DNA of 39,631 nucleotides from positions 1 to 39,631 of the forward strand of contig JANXQX010000327.1 of NCBI GenBank assembly GCA_025353305.1, given 5' to 3'. The DNA comes from Holophagaceae bacterium (GTDB lineage: Bacteria; Acidobacteriota; Holophagae; Holophagales; Holophagaceae). Shown piece after piece: positions 1-8,602 of the stretch. The notes beneath the pieces are model-generated. The model was not told the origin of the DNA. It did not search any database and saw only the letters and a program-made list of their open reading frames with translations. Position 1 is the first letter of the stretch; the number at the start of each line of letters is the position of its first letter. The position numbers and the translations under genes are program-made.

Positions 1-1
1 G

Positions 2-910
2 ACCGGACCGGAATTCTTCACCTACCTCATGGCGGTCTACGCGCTTTACGACCCCCTGCGCCGCCTCACAAGGCTCAACAACGATGTGCAGGTGGCCGGC
101 GCCAGTCTGGATCGTGTTTATTCGATGCTGGACCGTGAACCGGAGCTGCCTGCATCCGCGAATCCCAGGCCTATCCCGGCCCAGCCTCAGCGCCTTGCCT
201 TCGAGGATGTGGGTTTCTCCTATGATGGGAAACATCAGGTGCTGCGCGGCATCACCCTGGAGGTGAACCGCGGCGAGACCGTGGCGCTGGTGGGCGGTAG
301 CGGTGGGGGCAAGACCACGCTGGTGAATCTGGTGCCACGCTTCTTCGATCCCACCTCAGGGCGGATCACCATGGATGGCGCTGACCTTCGCGATTTCGAT
401 GTGCGTGCCCTGCGCCAGATGATCGGTTTCGTGAATCAGGAAACCATGCTCTTCATGGACACGGTCCACGACAACATCGCCTATGGAAAGACCGCTGACC
501 GCGAGGCTGTGACCAGGGCCGCAAAGAAGGCCCATGCCCATGATTTCATTTCAAAATTATCCAAGGGCTACGATACGCCACTTGCGGAAACAGGCTCAAG
601 CCTGAGCGGCGGCCAGCGCCAACGCATCGCCATCGCCAGGGCCCTGCTGCAGGACCCGCCCATCCTCATTCTCGATGAGGCCACCTCCGCCCTGGACACC
701 GAGAGCGAGCGGGCCGTCCAGGATGCCCTCGAAGCGCTCATACAGGACCGCACCACCCTGGTCATCGCCCATCGCCTCAGCACCATCCAGAAAGCCACGC
801 GCATCGTGGTCCTCAAGCACGGCCACATATCCGAAACAGGAACCCACTCCGAACTCCTTCTCCTAGGTAGTGAATACGCTAGGCTGCACGGAATGCAGTT
901 CCAGGAATGA
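2..910 (+). CDS. MsbA-like ABC exporter, C-terminal part (5' end outside window)
   Basis: The reading frame is open from base 2, so the N-terminal membrane helices lie upstream of the window. What remains is the last part of the transmembrane domain (PLRRLTRLNNDVQ coupling region) and a full nucleotide-binding domain: Walker A GGSGGGKTT, Q-loop region FVNQET, signature LSGGQRQR, Walker B ILILDEATSALD and the H-loop AHRLST. This fused TMD-NBD order is that of homodimeric exporters such as MsbA, which flips lipid A across the inner membrane; the substrate cannot be told from this fragment. The stop overlaps the queA start in an ATGA, so the two are probably translationally coupled. Confidence 0.9.
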   Translation, partial: TGPEFFTYLMAVYALYDPLRRLTRLNNDVQVAGASLDRVYSMLDREPELPASANPRPIPAQPQRLAFEDVGFSYDGKHQVLRGITLEVNRGETVALVGGSGGGKTTLVNLVPRFFDPTSGRITMDGADLRDFDVRALRQMIGFVNQETMLFMDTVHDNIAYGKTADREAVTRAAKKAHAHDFISKLSKGYDTPLAETGSSLSGGQRQRIAIARALLQDPPILILDEATSALDTESERAVQDALEALIQDRTTLVIAHRLSTIQKATRIVVLKHGHISETGTHSELLLLGSEYARLHGMQFQE

Positions 911-1989
911 AGCGCTCCGAATTCCATTTCGAGCTGCCCGCGGAGTTGATTGCCCAGCATCCGGCCGCGAAGCGGGATGGGGCGCGGTTGTTGGTGGTGG
1001 ATGCACTTAAGAAAACGCTTGCGCACTGCATGATCCATGACTTGCCCGGTCTCATCCCGGCAAATTCAGTGCTGGTGCCCAATGATGTGCTGGTCCGCCA
1101 TGCGCGGCTGATCCTGCGGCGCAGGGGTGGCGGAGCCGGCGAAGCGCTGCTGCTACGGGCCTTCGGAGATGGAACCTTCGAGGCCATGGTACGGCCCGGC
1201 GCCCGGCTGAAACCCGGCGCCACCGTAAAAGTGGTCTCCACTGAAGGTGGTGCGGAACTGGCTGAATTGCATATTGGCGGCACCCTGGACGGAGGTCTTC
1301 GCAAAGTCCGGGTGGTACGGGATGGCTGCAACCTGGATTGGGATTCGGTGGATCGCATCGGTCGGCTTCCACTGCCGCCGTACATTTCACACCTGGCGGA
1401 TGAAACAGACGAAGGCCGCTATCAGACTGCGTTCCACGCCAGCGAAGGCGAAGCCGTGGCGGCCCCAACGGCGGGTCTGCACTTCACCCGTGAGCTGATT
1501 GCCGAGTTGCAATCCAGGGGCTGCGATTGGCTGCCCGTGCGGCTTCACGTGGGGCTCGGCACCTTCCGGCCCATGACTGCGGACAATATCGAGGATCACA
1601 GCATGCACGAGGAGCGCTTCGAGATCCCCGAGGCCACGTCATCGGCGTTGTTGCCCATATTGAGAGGCCGCGATCGCCCTATGGTCTGCGTCGGCACGAC
1701 GAGTCTGAGAACCCTGGAGGCGGCCTGGGATGGCCATGGCCTGAAGCGGTCCGGCTCTACCCGCATCTTCATCAAGCCCGGATACCAACTGCGCACTGCT
1801 GATCATCTACTCACCAATTTCCATCTACCGGAAAGCACCCTCTTCGTGCTCGTTTCCGCGTTGCTCGGATTGGACTTCGCGAAGGCGGCCTATGCCGAAG
1901 CCATTGCCCAGCACTACCGTTTCTTCAGCTATGGCGATGCGATGCTCATTTTGAATGCGCGCCGTACTGACCACCCCCCGATCGAATAG
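907..1989 (+). CDS. queA: S-adenosylmethionine:tRNA ribosyltransferase-isomerase QueA
   Basis: QueA transfers and isomerises the ribosyl part of SAM onto preQ1 in tRNA (wobble position of Asp, Asn, His and Tyr tRNAs), giving epoxyqueuosine. The 360-residue product has the usual family length and landmarks: N-terminal FELPAELIAQHPA, APTAGLHFT, HVGLGTFRP, GTTSLRTLE and TNFHLPESTL. The start ATG overlaps the stop of the upstream ABC exporter by four bases. No other queuosine gene is in the window. The gene ends 10 bp before a heptanucleotide repeat tract that separates it from a convergent gene. Confidence 0.97.
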   Translation: MKRSEFHFELPAELIAQHPAAKRDGARLLVVDALKKTLAHCMIHDLPGLIPANSVLVPNDVLVRHARLILRRRGGGAGEALLLRAFGDGTFEAMVRPGARLKPGATVKVVSTEGGAELAELHIGGTLDGGLRKVRVVRDGCNLDWDSVDRIGRLPLPPYISHLADETDEGRYQTAFHASEGEAVAAPTAGLHFTRELIAELQSRGCDWLPVRLHVGLGTFRPMTADNIEDHSMHEERFEIPEATSSALLPILRGRDRPMVCVGTTSLRTLEAAWDGHGLKRSGSTRIFIKPGYQLRTADHLLTNFHLPESTLFVLVSALLGLDFAKAAYAEAIAQHYRFFSYGDAMLILNARRTDHPPIE

Positions 1990-1999
1990 CTCATCTAGT

Positions 2000-2379
<380 letters not shown>

Positions 2380-2400
2380 GAAAACCTCCCCTTGGAGATT

Positions 2401-2431
2401 AAGCCGTCACCGAAAAATCACCAAGCCGTCA
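2401..2431. promoter_or_regulatory. Direct 9-bp repeat, candidate operator
   Basis: AAGCCGTCA occurs at 2401-2409 and again at 2423-2431, i.e. 22 bp (two helical turns) apart, in the divergent promoter region between the small membrane protein (start 2379) and the lipoprotein operon (start 2564). Same-face direct repeats suit a regulator binding as tandem subunits. No factor can be named. Confidence 0.35.
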
Positions 2432-2563
2432 AATGGGCCGAAAGGGCATTTGGAACCGTCCGCAAGGATTCTTAAACCATTCAGGGGCTCAGGGGTCCAT
2501 CCATGAACCCACCCTTGCCCTGCATGCGCTCCTCACAGATGCTGGGACATACACACAGGACCC

Positions 2564-3055
2564 ATGCGCCCAGGCAAATTCATCTTTCCACTCATCGCGC
2601 TGCTGGTCGGCTGCGCGGGTGGAGGCACGAGCACTGGTGTCGAAGCCACCCCACCCCCGGCCACGACCTGCCCCTTGCCTACTCCCGTGGCCGCGCCCAA
2701 ATTCGCCACGGACATCTACCCAGCCCTGACAGGTGGGAGCTGCGGGGGTTCGAGCGCAACGAGTTGCCACGGGGGAAGCTCTCTGCCGAGTGGGCATATC
2801 AACTATTTCGCAACGGGTGGGCGCTCGGTTGCCGATGTCTATCACGACCTGGTGAATGTGGTTCCTGCAAGCGCACCACCCGGGTATTTCCGTATTGCAC
2901 CGCATGATCCAGCCCATTCATGGCTGCTCGTGAAAATCACCTCCGACAACCCGGGCGGCGGCTACGGCACCCGGATGCCACAGCTCGGGGCAAACGTCTG
3001 CCAGACCACCGTTGACAACATCACCGCCTGGATCAACGCGGGCGCTCCCAACTGA
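2564..3055 (+). CDS. Lipoprotein with a cytochrome-c-like CHGG motif
   Basis: 163 residues. A type II signal ends in the lipobox LLVGC (C17), so it should be lipid-anchored. A Pro-rich linker follows, then a domain that reads like the planctomycete/myxobacterial type of cytochrome c: FATDIYPALTGG, then C60 and C68-H69-G-G (spacing C-X7-CH rather than CXXCH), a Met in GTRMPQLG that could be an axial ligand, and the usual end DNITAWINAGAP. Whether haem is attached is open; the extra cysteines (C36, C60, and the late NVC) could form disulfides instead. First gene of an operon with the DUF1800 and DUF1501 genes; the gap to the next start is 31 bp. Confidence 0.75.
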   Translation: MRPGKFIFPLIALLVGCAGGGTSTGVEATPPPATTCPLPTPVAAPKFATDIYPALTGGSCGGSSATSCHGGSSLPSGHINYFATGGRSVADVYHDLVNVVPASAPPGYFRIAPHDPAHSWLLVKITSDNPGGGYGTRMPQLGANVCQTTVDNITAWINAGAPN

Positions 3056-3086
3056 TTTTTCATCCATCTCCCGCGGAGGAGGACCC

Positions 3087-4625
3087 ATGGCCACTTTTGA
3101 TACTCAGCAAAGTTCCTGGACCGCTTCGGATGTGATGCATTTCGCGCGGCGGGCGGGCTTCGGTGTGACACCGGAGTTGGCGGCCACCATGGCTGCACAA
3201 CCCATCGGCGCCACCATCGACGCCTGGCTGGATCAAAGCGCGGACATGACCACCTTCAACTCAGCTTTGGGCAAGGCCGATGTGACAAGCACATCCGCCA
3301 ACCAGAGCATTCCTGCAGATCCGGCGCCGCACCCCTTCCGGCTGGAGGGCTGGCGGAGGCAGAGCGGCATTCCCAACGCCCAGGGCCATTTCGCCTGGCG
3401 CATGCAGTTCAACCCGAATCCGCTCCAGGAAAAGCTCGCGCTCTTCTTCCACCAGCTCTTCGCGACGGGCGCCGAAAAAGTGGACAATACCGCCTTCACG
3501 GTGAAACAGATCGATCTGTTCCGTGCCATGGGCACCGCCAGATTCGGCGACCTGCTGCTGGCGGTGAGCAAGGACCCGGCCATGCTTATTTGGCTGGACA
3601 CGATCCTGGATCATGTCCGGCCGGGCACCAGCGACGTCCCCAACGAGAACTACGCCCGGGAGGTGATGGAACTTTATTCCCTGGGCGTGGATAACGGGTA
3701 CAACCAGCAGGACATCACGAACCTTGCCAAGGCAATCTCCGGCTGGACCTACACGCCTTTGGATGTCCAGACGGATCCCAACAATGCCCAGATCCAGCGT
3801 CCCAACGATGGCACCTTCCACGTGAACATGACCTACCACGCCTCGGGCAACATCCAATTCCTGGGGAGCAGTTTCGACATCGGCGCCCCCAGCAATTACG
3901 GGGACGCCTGCATTGCCGCCATCCTCACCCAGCGGGGCACCAACTGCGCGGCCTTCCTGGCCAAGCGCCTTCTGACGTTCTTCGTGAATCCGAATTTCAG
4001 TCCAGCAGCCCTCTCGGATCTCCAGACCCTGATCCTGACCCAGAATTTCGATATGAAGGCCATCCTTAAGGGCATCTTCAAATCCGCGTACTTCTTCGAT
4101 GCCAGCAACCACTACAACCTCTACGAAGGACCTGTGGCCTGGATCGTGCGCATGAGCCGCATGCTTTGCCCGAATCTGGCCACCGCCACTGTTCCCACCC
4201 TGCCCAGCTTCCCGGCCTGGCGGGCTGTGGCGCCCTACCTCAACAACTGTGGCCAGAATCTCCTGGATCCCGCCGGACCCAACGGCTGGGCCGAGCATAC
4301 GGGCTGGATCAACAGCAACACCGCCCGGTACCGCGGCAAGTTGGCGGCCTCCCTGGCGCTGGGGGAAATCCTGACCGGCACGCAGATGATCTTCCCTTCC
4401 ACCGTGGCGAGCTGGTTCCCCACCGCTCCGGCCTCGCCCCAGGCGGTCTACGACCGCTTGGCGGCACTGCTCCAGCCTGCCTCCGTCCCAGCCCCGGTGC
4501 AGGCCACCTGGTTAAACGGACTATGGACCTCGGGATTCACCTGGGACACCTCCACCGCCACCCAGGCCAAGGTCCGGGAACTCGCCTTCCTGATCCTCTG
4601 CTCTCCGCACGCCCAACTGCACTGA
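3087..4625 (+). CDS. DUF1800 family protein
   Basis: 512 residues from an ATG with an excellent ribosome site (GGAGGAGG at 3075-3082); the frame is open further upstream but no better start is seen. DUF1800 landmarks: ARRAGFGVTPE near the N-terminus, FFHQLFATG, PNENYAREVMELYSLG, LAKAISGWT, the FH...YH pair around GTFHVNMTYH, AKRLLTFFVNP, and GWINSNTARYR. Members occur next to DUF1501 genes in many environmental bacteria; the biochemical function is not established. There is no visible signal peptide, although both neighbours are exported. Gap to the DUF1501 gene is 19 bp, so cotranscription is likely. Confidence 0.9.
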   Translation: MATFDTQQSSWTASDVMHFARRAGFGVTPELAATMAAQPIGATIDAWLDQSADMTTFNSALGKADVTSTSANQSIPADPAPHPFRLEGWRRQSGIPNAQGHFAWRMQFNPNPLQEKLALFFHQLFATGAEKVDNTAFTVKQIDLFRAMGTARFGDLLLAVSKDPAMLIWLDTILDHVRPGTSDVPNENYAREVMELYSLGVDNGYNQQDITNLAKAISGWTYTPLDVQTDPNNAQIQRPNDGTFHVNMTYHASGNIQFLGSSFDIGAPSNYGDACIAAILTQRGTNCAAFLAKRLLTFFVNPNFSPAALSDLQTLILTQNFDMKAILKGIFKSAYFFDASNHYNLYEGPVAWIVRMSRMLCPNLATATVPTLPSFPAWRAVAPYLNNCGQNLLDPAGPNGWAEHTGWINSNTARYRGKLAASLALGEILTGTQMIFPSTVASWFPTAPASPQAVYDRLAALLQPASVPAPVQATWLNGLWTSGFTWDTSTATQAKVRELAFLILCSPHAQLH

Positions 4626-4644
4626 TCGTAGACCGGAGGGAACC

Positions 4645-5964
4645 ATGTCTTCACGCCGCCAATTCATCCATTCCACACTGGCCGGAAGCGCAGCCCTGGC
4701 AGGGCTCACCGCCTGTAGCGGAGGGGGTGGCACTTCAACCAACGGAGGCGGACCGCCGCCGCCTCCTCCTTCTGCTGTCGCCGGACCCATCCTGGTGCTG
4801 GTGCAGATCCAGGGCGGCAACGACTGGCTCAGCATGACGCCACCCACCAGCGGAGCCAACGCCGGGGCCTATGCGACCAACCGCCCGGTCCTGTCGGCCA
4901 TCACCGCCAACAACCTCTCGGACCTGGGCAGCGGGGTGGGACTGAACAAGGACTGCACCGGGCTGGATGTGATCCATGCCGCCGGCAAGATCGCCTGGAT
5001 GCCCGGTGTAGGCATGCCCAACCCGAACCTTTCGCACTTCACCTCCACGGACTACTGGGGCGAAGGCGCCGCAGTGCCCGATGGCACTGGCTGGCTGGGA
5101 CGCTGGGGCGACGCGACTTTTTCGGCCTCGGATATTCTTCGGGGCATCACCACGACTTCCGACATCATCCTGATGAACCATGGACGGAAGCGGGATTTCG
5201 TGGCCATCACCAGCTCCGCGGATTTCAACTACCCGACCTACCTGCGCAGCGGCGTCCAGGTCCCGGATTCCAATTTCCTGAAGAGCGGGTACGCCTACGC
5301 CTTGAACAATCCCGGAACTGTCATTGATGTCTCCGCCGCCGCCTCCGAGGGCAAGCTCTTCTATGACGCGGCCAGCCAGTTCAGCACCATGATCACCACC
5401 CGCACCCCTTCGGTGCCCTACCCGGGCGATGCAACCTATCCCATCGCGAACGTCAGCACCCAGCTGGCCACCCAGCTGAAACTGGTGGCGCAGATGATCG
5501 CCAGCGGTATTCCCGGGCAGGTCTACACCGTCCGCCTAGGCGGCTTCGACACCCATAGCAACCAGGTGAACGACTACCCGCGCCTGATGCGGGCGTTGGG
5601 TGGCAGTATCAAGGCCTTCTATGATGATCTCGCCTCCATCAATACGACCGTGAACAGCCAGACCGTCAAGGCCCAGGACCGGGTCATGGTGGTGGGCTGG
5701 AGCGAGTTCGGCCGCCGCATCAAGGAGAACAACGGCGGCACGGATCATGGCACTGCGATCCTCTCCTTCGCTCTGGGCAACATGGTGAAGGGTGGTTTCT
5801 CCGGCCAGGGCTACCCCGACCTCACCAAGCCAGACAGCAACGGCAACATGGTGTTCACGACGGATTTCCGCAGCCTCTACGCCACCATCCTGGAAAAATT
5901 CCTGGGCTACAGCGATAGCAGGGGAATCCTGGGCTCCACCTATTCAACCTTGGGATTCCTGTAA
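4645..5964 (+). CDS. DUF1501 family protein with Tat signal and lipobox
   Basis: 439 residues with a clear ribosome site (GGAGGG). The N-terminus carries a Tat-type motif SRRQFI followed by a hydrophobic stretch and LTAC, so it is probably a Tat-exported lipoprotein; a Gly/Pro-rich linker with six to seven consecutive prolines follows. DUF1501 landmarks: IQGGNDWLSM, LNKDCTGLDVIHAAGKIAWMPGVG split over two positions, RLGGFDTHSNQ, WSEFGRRI and GGTDHGTA. DUF1501 is distantly related to the alkaline phosphatase/sulfatase fold and the D-T-H and D-H-G motifs are where metal ligands would be; the activity is not known. Third gene of the 2564-5964 operon; it ends only 4 bp from the convergent MFS gene. 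Confidence 0.9.
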   Translation: MSSRRQFIHSTLAGSAALAGLTACSGGGGTSTNGGGPPPPPPSAVAGPILVLVQIQGGNDWLSMTPPTSGANAGAYATNRPVLSAITANNLSDLGSGVGLNKDCTGLDVIHAAGKIAWMPGVGMPNPNLSHFTSTDYWGEGAAVPDGTGWLGRWGDATFSASDILRGITTTSDIILMNHGRKRDFVAITSSADFNYPTYLRSGVQVPDSNFLKSGYAYALNNPGTVIDVSAAASEGKLFYDAASQFSTMITTRTPSVPYPGDATYPIANVSTQLATQLKLVAQMIASGIPGQVYTVRLGGFDTHSNQVNDYPRLMRALGGSIKAFYDDLASINTTVNSQTVKAQDRVMVVGWSEFGRRIKENNGGTDHGTAILSFALGNMVKGGFSGQGYPDLTKPDSNGNMVFTTDFRSLYATILEKFLGYSDSRGILGSTYSTLGFL

Positions 5965-5968
5965 GCCG

Positions 5969-7207
5969 CTATTCCTTCTCCATGAAATCCAGGTCCCGGC
6001 CATGGGTATCCTCCAGGCCGGCCAGGCTGACTGCCGCCAGGGCGAAGCAGGCGAGTCCCACGACCCAGGCCGCGCCTAACAGGCCAAGCGGGCCTTTTAG
6101 CATCAGAAAACCACTCGTGATGAGCACCACCGAGCCCCGAAGGAAATTGGGGACCGTGGTGGCGACGGTGGCCCGCAGATTGGTGCCGAACTGCTCGGCG
6201 GCGATGGTGACATAGACCGCCCAGTAACCCGCCGCCAGGCCCATGTAGGCAGTCAGCACATAAAACCAGAAAGTGCTGAATCCGCGGCCCAGGAGAAACA
6301 CCGCGACGCCAACAAAGGCTCCGGCCATGAAGATGCCCACGACCTTGGTACGGCTGCCCCAGGCTTGGCTCAGAAAGCCGGAGGCCAAGCTGCCAGCGGT
6401 CACGCCGCTGTAGCAGCAGGCGATGGCGACGCCGGGATCAAGCTTCCCGACCACACGCAGGCTGGGTCCGAACTCCGGCGAGAAGATGATCAGGATCCCC
6501 ATGATGAACCACAAGGGCAGGCCGATGAGGATGCAGCGCAGGTACCGCCCGAAGCGGCTCCAGGCCGTGAAAAGACTTAAGAAATCTCCGCGTTTCACCA
6601 TTACGCCTGCGGCACCTTCAGCCTTCTTGAACATCAGGCTTTCGCGCATCCCCAATCGCAGGCAAAGCAGCAAAAGCCCAAGGCAGCCCCCCGCCAGGTA
6701 GGCGTGTTGCCAGGTTAGATATCGCCCCACCAGGGCCGCGGTCACGGTACCGAAGACACCCACCGATGCCACCACCGCGGTACCGTAGCCCCGCAATTCC
6801 TTGGGCAGGACTTCGGATACCAGCGTCACTGCGGCACCCAACTCGCCCGCAAGACCCAGCCCCGCCATGAACCGCCAGAAGGCGTAGCTGGGAATGCCTG
6901 TGACGAAAGCGTTGGCGATATTCGCCACTGAATACAGCGCGATACTGCCGAAAAGCGTTGAGAGACGTCCCTTGCGATCCCCCAGCACACCCCAGAAGAT
7001 GCCGCCCAATAACATGCCAGCCATCTGGGCGTTGAGCAGGAAAGCTCCCATGGTGATCTGCGCTTCCCCCGGTGGAATGCCAAGCGCCGTCAGGCTCGGC
7101 TGCCGCACGATGGGAAACAGCAACAGGTCGAACATGTCCACGAAGTAGCCCAGGGCCGCGACGAAGACGGTCAGATTGAAGATGCTTCGAATGGGTGGCC
7201 GGGTCAT
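5969..7207 (-). CDS. MFS transporter
   Basis: About 412 residues with twelve predicted hydrophobic segments in two halves. The loop 2-3 signature GDRKGRL of the major facilitator superfamily is present, as is the FVDMFDLLLFPIV first helix typical of metabolite:proton symporters. I chose the ATG at 7207; the frame can also start at a TTG at 7237, and neither has a good ribosome site. The substrate cannot be read from the sequence. It lies 86 bp behind the TauE-like gene on the same strand and may be the last gene of that group. Confidence 0.88.
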   Translation of the reverse strand: MTRPPIRSIFNLTVFVAALGYFVDMFDLLLFPIVRQPSLTALGIPPGEAQITMGAFLLNAQMAGMLLGGIFWGVLGDRKGRLSTLFGSIALYSVANIANAFVTGIPSYAFWRFMAGLGLAGELGAAVTLVSEVLPKELRGYGTAVVASVGVFGTVTAALVGRYLTWQHAYLAGGCLGLLLLCLRLGMRESLMFKKAEGAAGVMVKRGDFLSLFTAWSRFGRYLRCILIGLPLWFIMGILIIFSPEFGPSLRVVGKLDPGVAIACCYSGVTAGSLASGFLSQAWGSRTKVVGIFMAGAFVGVAVFLLGRGFSTFWFYVLTAYMGLAAGYWAVYVTIAAEQFGTNLRATVATTVPNFLRGSVVLITSGFLMLKGPLGLLGAAWVVGLACFALAAVSLAGLEDTHGRDLDFMEKE

Positions 7208-7293
7208 GGGGACAAGGTAGCCGATCGCGCGTTTCAAGGAAACTTTTGACGCTCATCAAGGTGCCTGAGCCCGCTTTCAAAGCCTGAGGCCAC

Positions 7294-8073
7294 CTAGCGC
7301 TTGACCGCCAACAGCACCGCCGCCAACACCATGAGGCCTGCGAAGGCTCGGCGCAGATGCGCGCCCTTCATGCGTGTGGCTCCTCTCGCGCCCAGGTAGG
7401 CCCCCATGGCGAAACCCAAGCCTACTCCGCCCATGAGTGCCCATGGAAACCCTGCCTGGGCTTGGGCATAGACCACCACACCTGGAAGGCCGATCGGTGG
7501 CAGCATCACTGCAAGGCTCGTGACCTGGGCTTCGGTTTGCGAAAATCCGAGCCACCAAACCACCAGCGGAATGATGATCAAGCCGCCGCCGATGCCAAGG
7601 AGGCCTGACGCGACGCCTCCCGAGAATCCAATGGCGAGACCGGGAATCCAATACTCCTTGGTGGGGCGGTCCATAGCCCCAGACCGGCCTTTGCCTCCGC
7701 TCTTCTGTGTGATCATCCGTATCGCCACAAGGAACAGGAAGACCACGAAGCCCCATCGCATGGGCCGCTCAGGAATGGCATTCGCGAGCTCACTGCCGGC
7801 CAGGACGCCAAACAGGAACCCGAAAATAAGGATGCCCACCAAAGCCCACAGAATACGCACGCCACTCCGGCGGTAGTGCAACACCGCAGGTAGCCCCACA
7901 GGCAGCATCATCACGGAAAGTGTCACGCCTTGGGCCCGATGCTGATCCAGGCCCAGCGCGAGCGCCAGCAGGGGCACCAACACGATTCCGCCACCGATCC
8001 CGAAGAGCCCCGAAAGCACGCCCCCGGCAAGTCCTGCCCCCACACCTGCCAATGTCTGCATCCCGGGCGTCAT
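7294..8073 (-). CDS. TauE/SafE-family membrane exporter
   Basis: 259 residues, almost all membrane-embedded, built as two homologous halves each opening with a Gly-rich GGVLSGLFGIGGG / GGVASGLLGIGGG motif that is diagnostic of the TauE/SafE (PF01925) family. Members export sulfite, sulfoacetate or other small organic anions; the substrate here is unknown. The start codon overlaps the stop of the secreted protein upstream by four bases, so translation is probably coupled. No cluster of sulfonate genes is nearby. Confidence 0.9.
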   Translation of the reverse strand: MTPGMQTLAGVGAGLAGGVLSGLFGIGGGIVLVPLLALALGLDQHRAQGVTLSVMMLPVGLPAVLHYRRSGVRILWALVGILIFGFLFGVLAGSELANAIPERPMRWGFVVFLFLVAIRMITQKSGGKGRSGAMDRPTKEYWIPGLAIGFSGGVASGLLGIGGGLIIIPLVVWWLGFSQTEAQVTSLAVMLPPIGLPGVVVYAQAQAGFPWALMGGVGLGFAMGAYLGARGATRMKGAHLRRAFAGLMVLAAVLLAVKR

Positions 8074-8561
8074 GGCGCGCTCAAGGGCAGGAGTGGATGC
8101 TGTGCATCAAAGGTTAGGCCTGTCCGCTTTCCATCTTGCTCGACCGTGAGGTAATTCTTCTGGTCCTGGCTCTGCTCGAAGAGCACCGCGTTCCTCAACC
8201 GCCAACCCTTCGATTCCTTGAGCGGCGAACCCAGGGTGAAAACGATCTCTTCGATTCCGATCTCCTGGTCCAGGATCTTGAACCGCACTACTTTGCCCCG
8301 GGTTGAAACCAGCTCCAGCCGCCCCTTGAAGTAGTCATCCAGAAGGACCAGATCATAGCCCTCATCCTTCATTTCCAGGTGGCCTCCCGTAAAGGCCTCC
8401 AAAGCCGGATGCAGGTTGTGCACGGAAATGCGCAGACGCAGTTGTGCATTGCCCTTGGTCAGCGCGAGCGTTCCATAACTGATGGGGAAGATATGGGCCA
8501 GGGCGGCCACTGGAGCCATTATCGCAGCCACCAGAAAAGCGCTTCGCCAGAATTGCTGCAT
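8070..8561 (-). CDS. Secreted protein of unknown function, possibly DUF6702-like
   Basis: 163 residues with an N-terminal signal peptide (hydrophobic stretch ending AALA). The mature part begins HIFPISYGTLAL, contains an alternating beta-like pattern (LRLRISVHNLH, GRLELVSTRGKVVRFKIL), and ends with VEQDGKRTGLTFDAQHP. The HxxPISxxxL opening and length recall the DUF6702 group of small periplasmic proteins that sit beside M1 peptidases, but I cannot confirm that. It lies 41 bp behind the M1 peptidase gene and overlaps the TauE gene by four bases, so the three form an operon. A perfect 12-bp palindrome (GAATTC twice) lies just upstream at about 8582-8593. Confidence 0.7.
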   Translation of the reverse strand: MQQFWRSAFLVAAIMAPVAALAHIFPISYGTLALTKGNAQLRLRISVHNLHPALEAFTGGHLEMKDEGYDLVLLDDYFKGRLELVSTRGKVVRFKILDQEIGIEEIVFTLGSPLKESKGWRLRNAVLFEQSQDQKNYLTVEQDGKRTGLTFDAQHPLLPLSAP

Positions 8562-8602
8562 GCTTCTCCCAAGCCAGTTTCAGAATTCGAATTCGTTCGG
8601 GA

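Noticed and set aside
3261..4298. 345-residue minus-strand open frame opposite the DUF1800 gene
   Set aside because: Antisense shadow: His/Gly/Glu-rich with no domain, whereas the plus strand has clear DUF1800 motifs.
8582..8593. Doubled EcoRI-like palindrome (GAATTCGAATTC) as an operator
   Set aside because: It lies inside an operon 20 bp before the small secreted protein gene, too short and simple to support a function.
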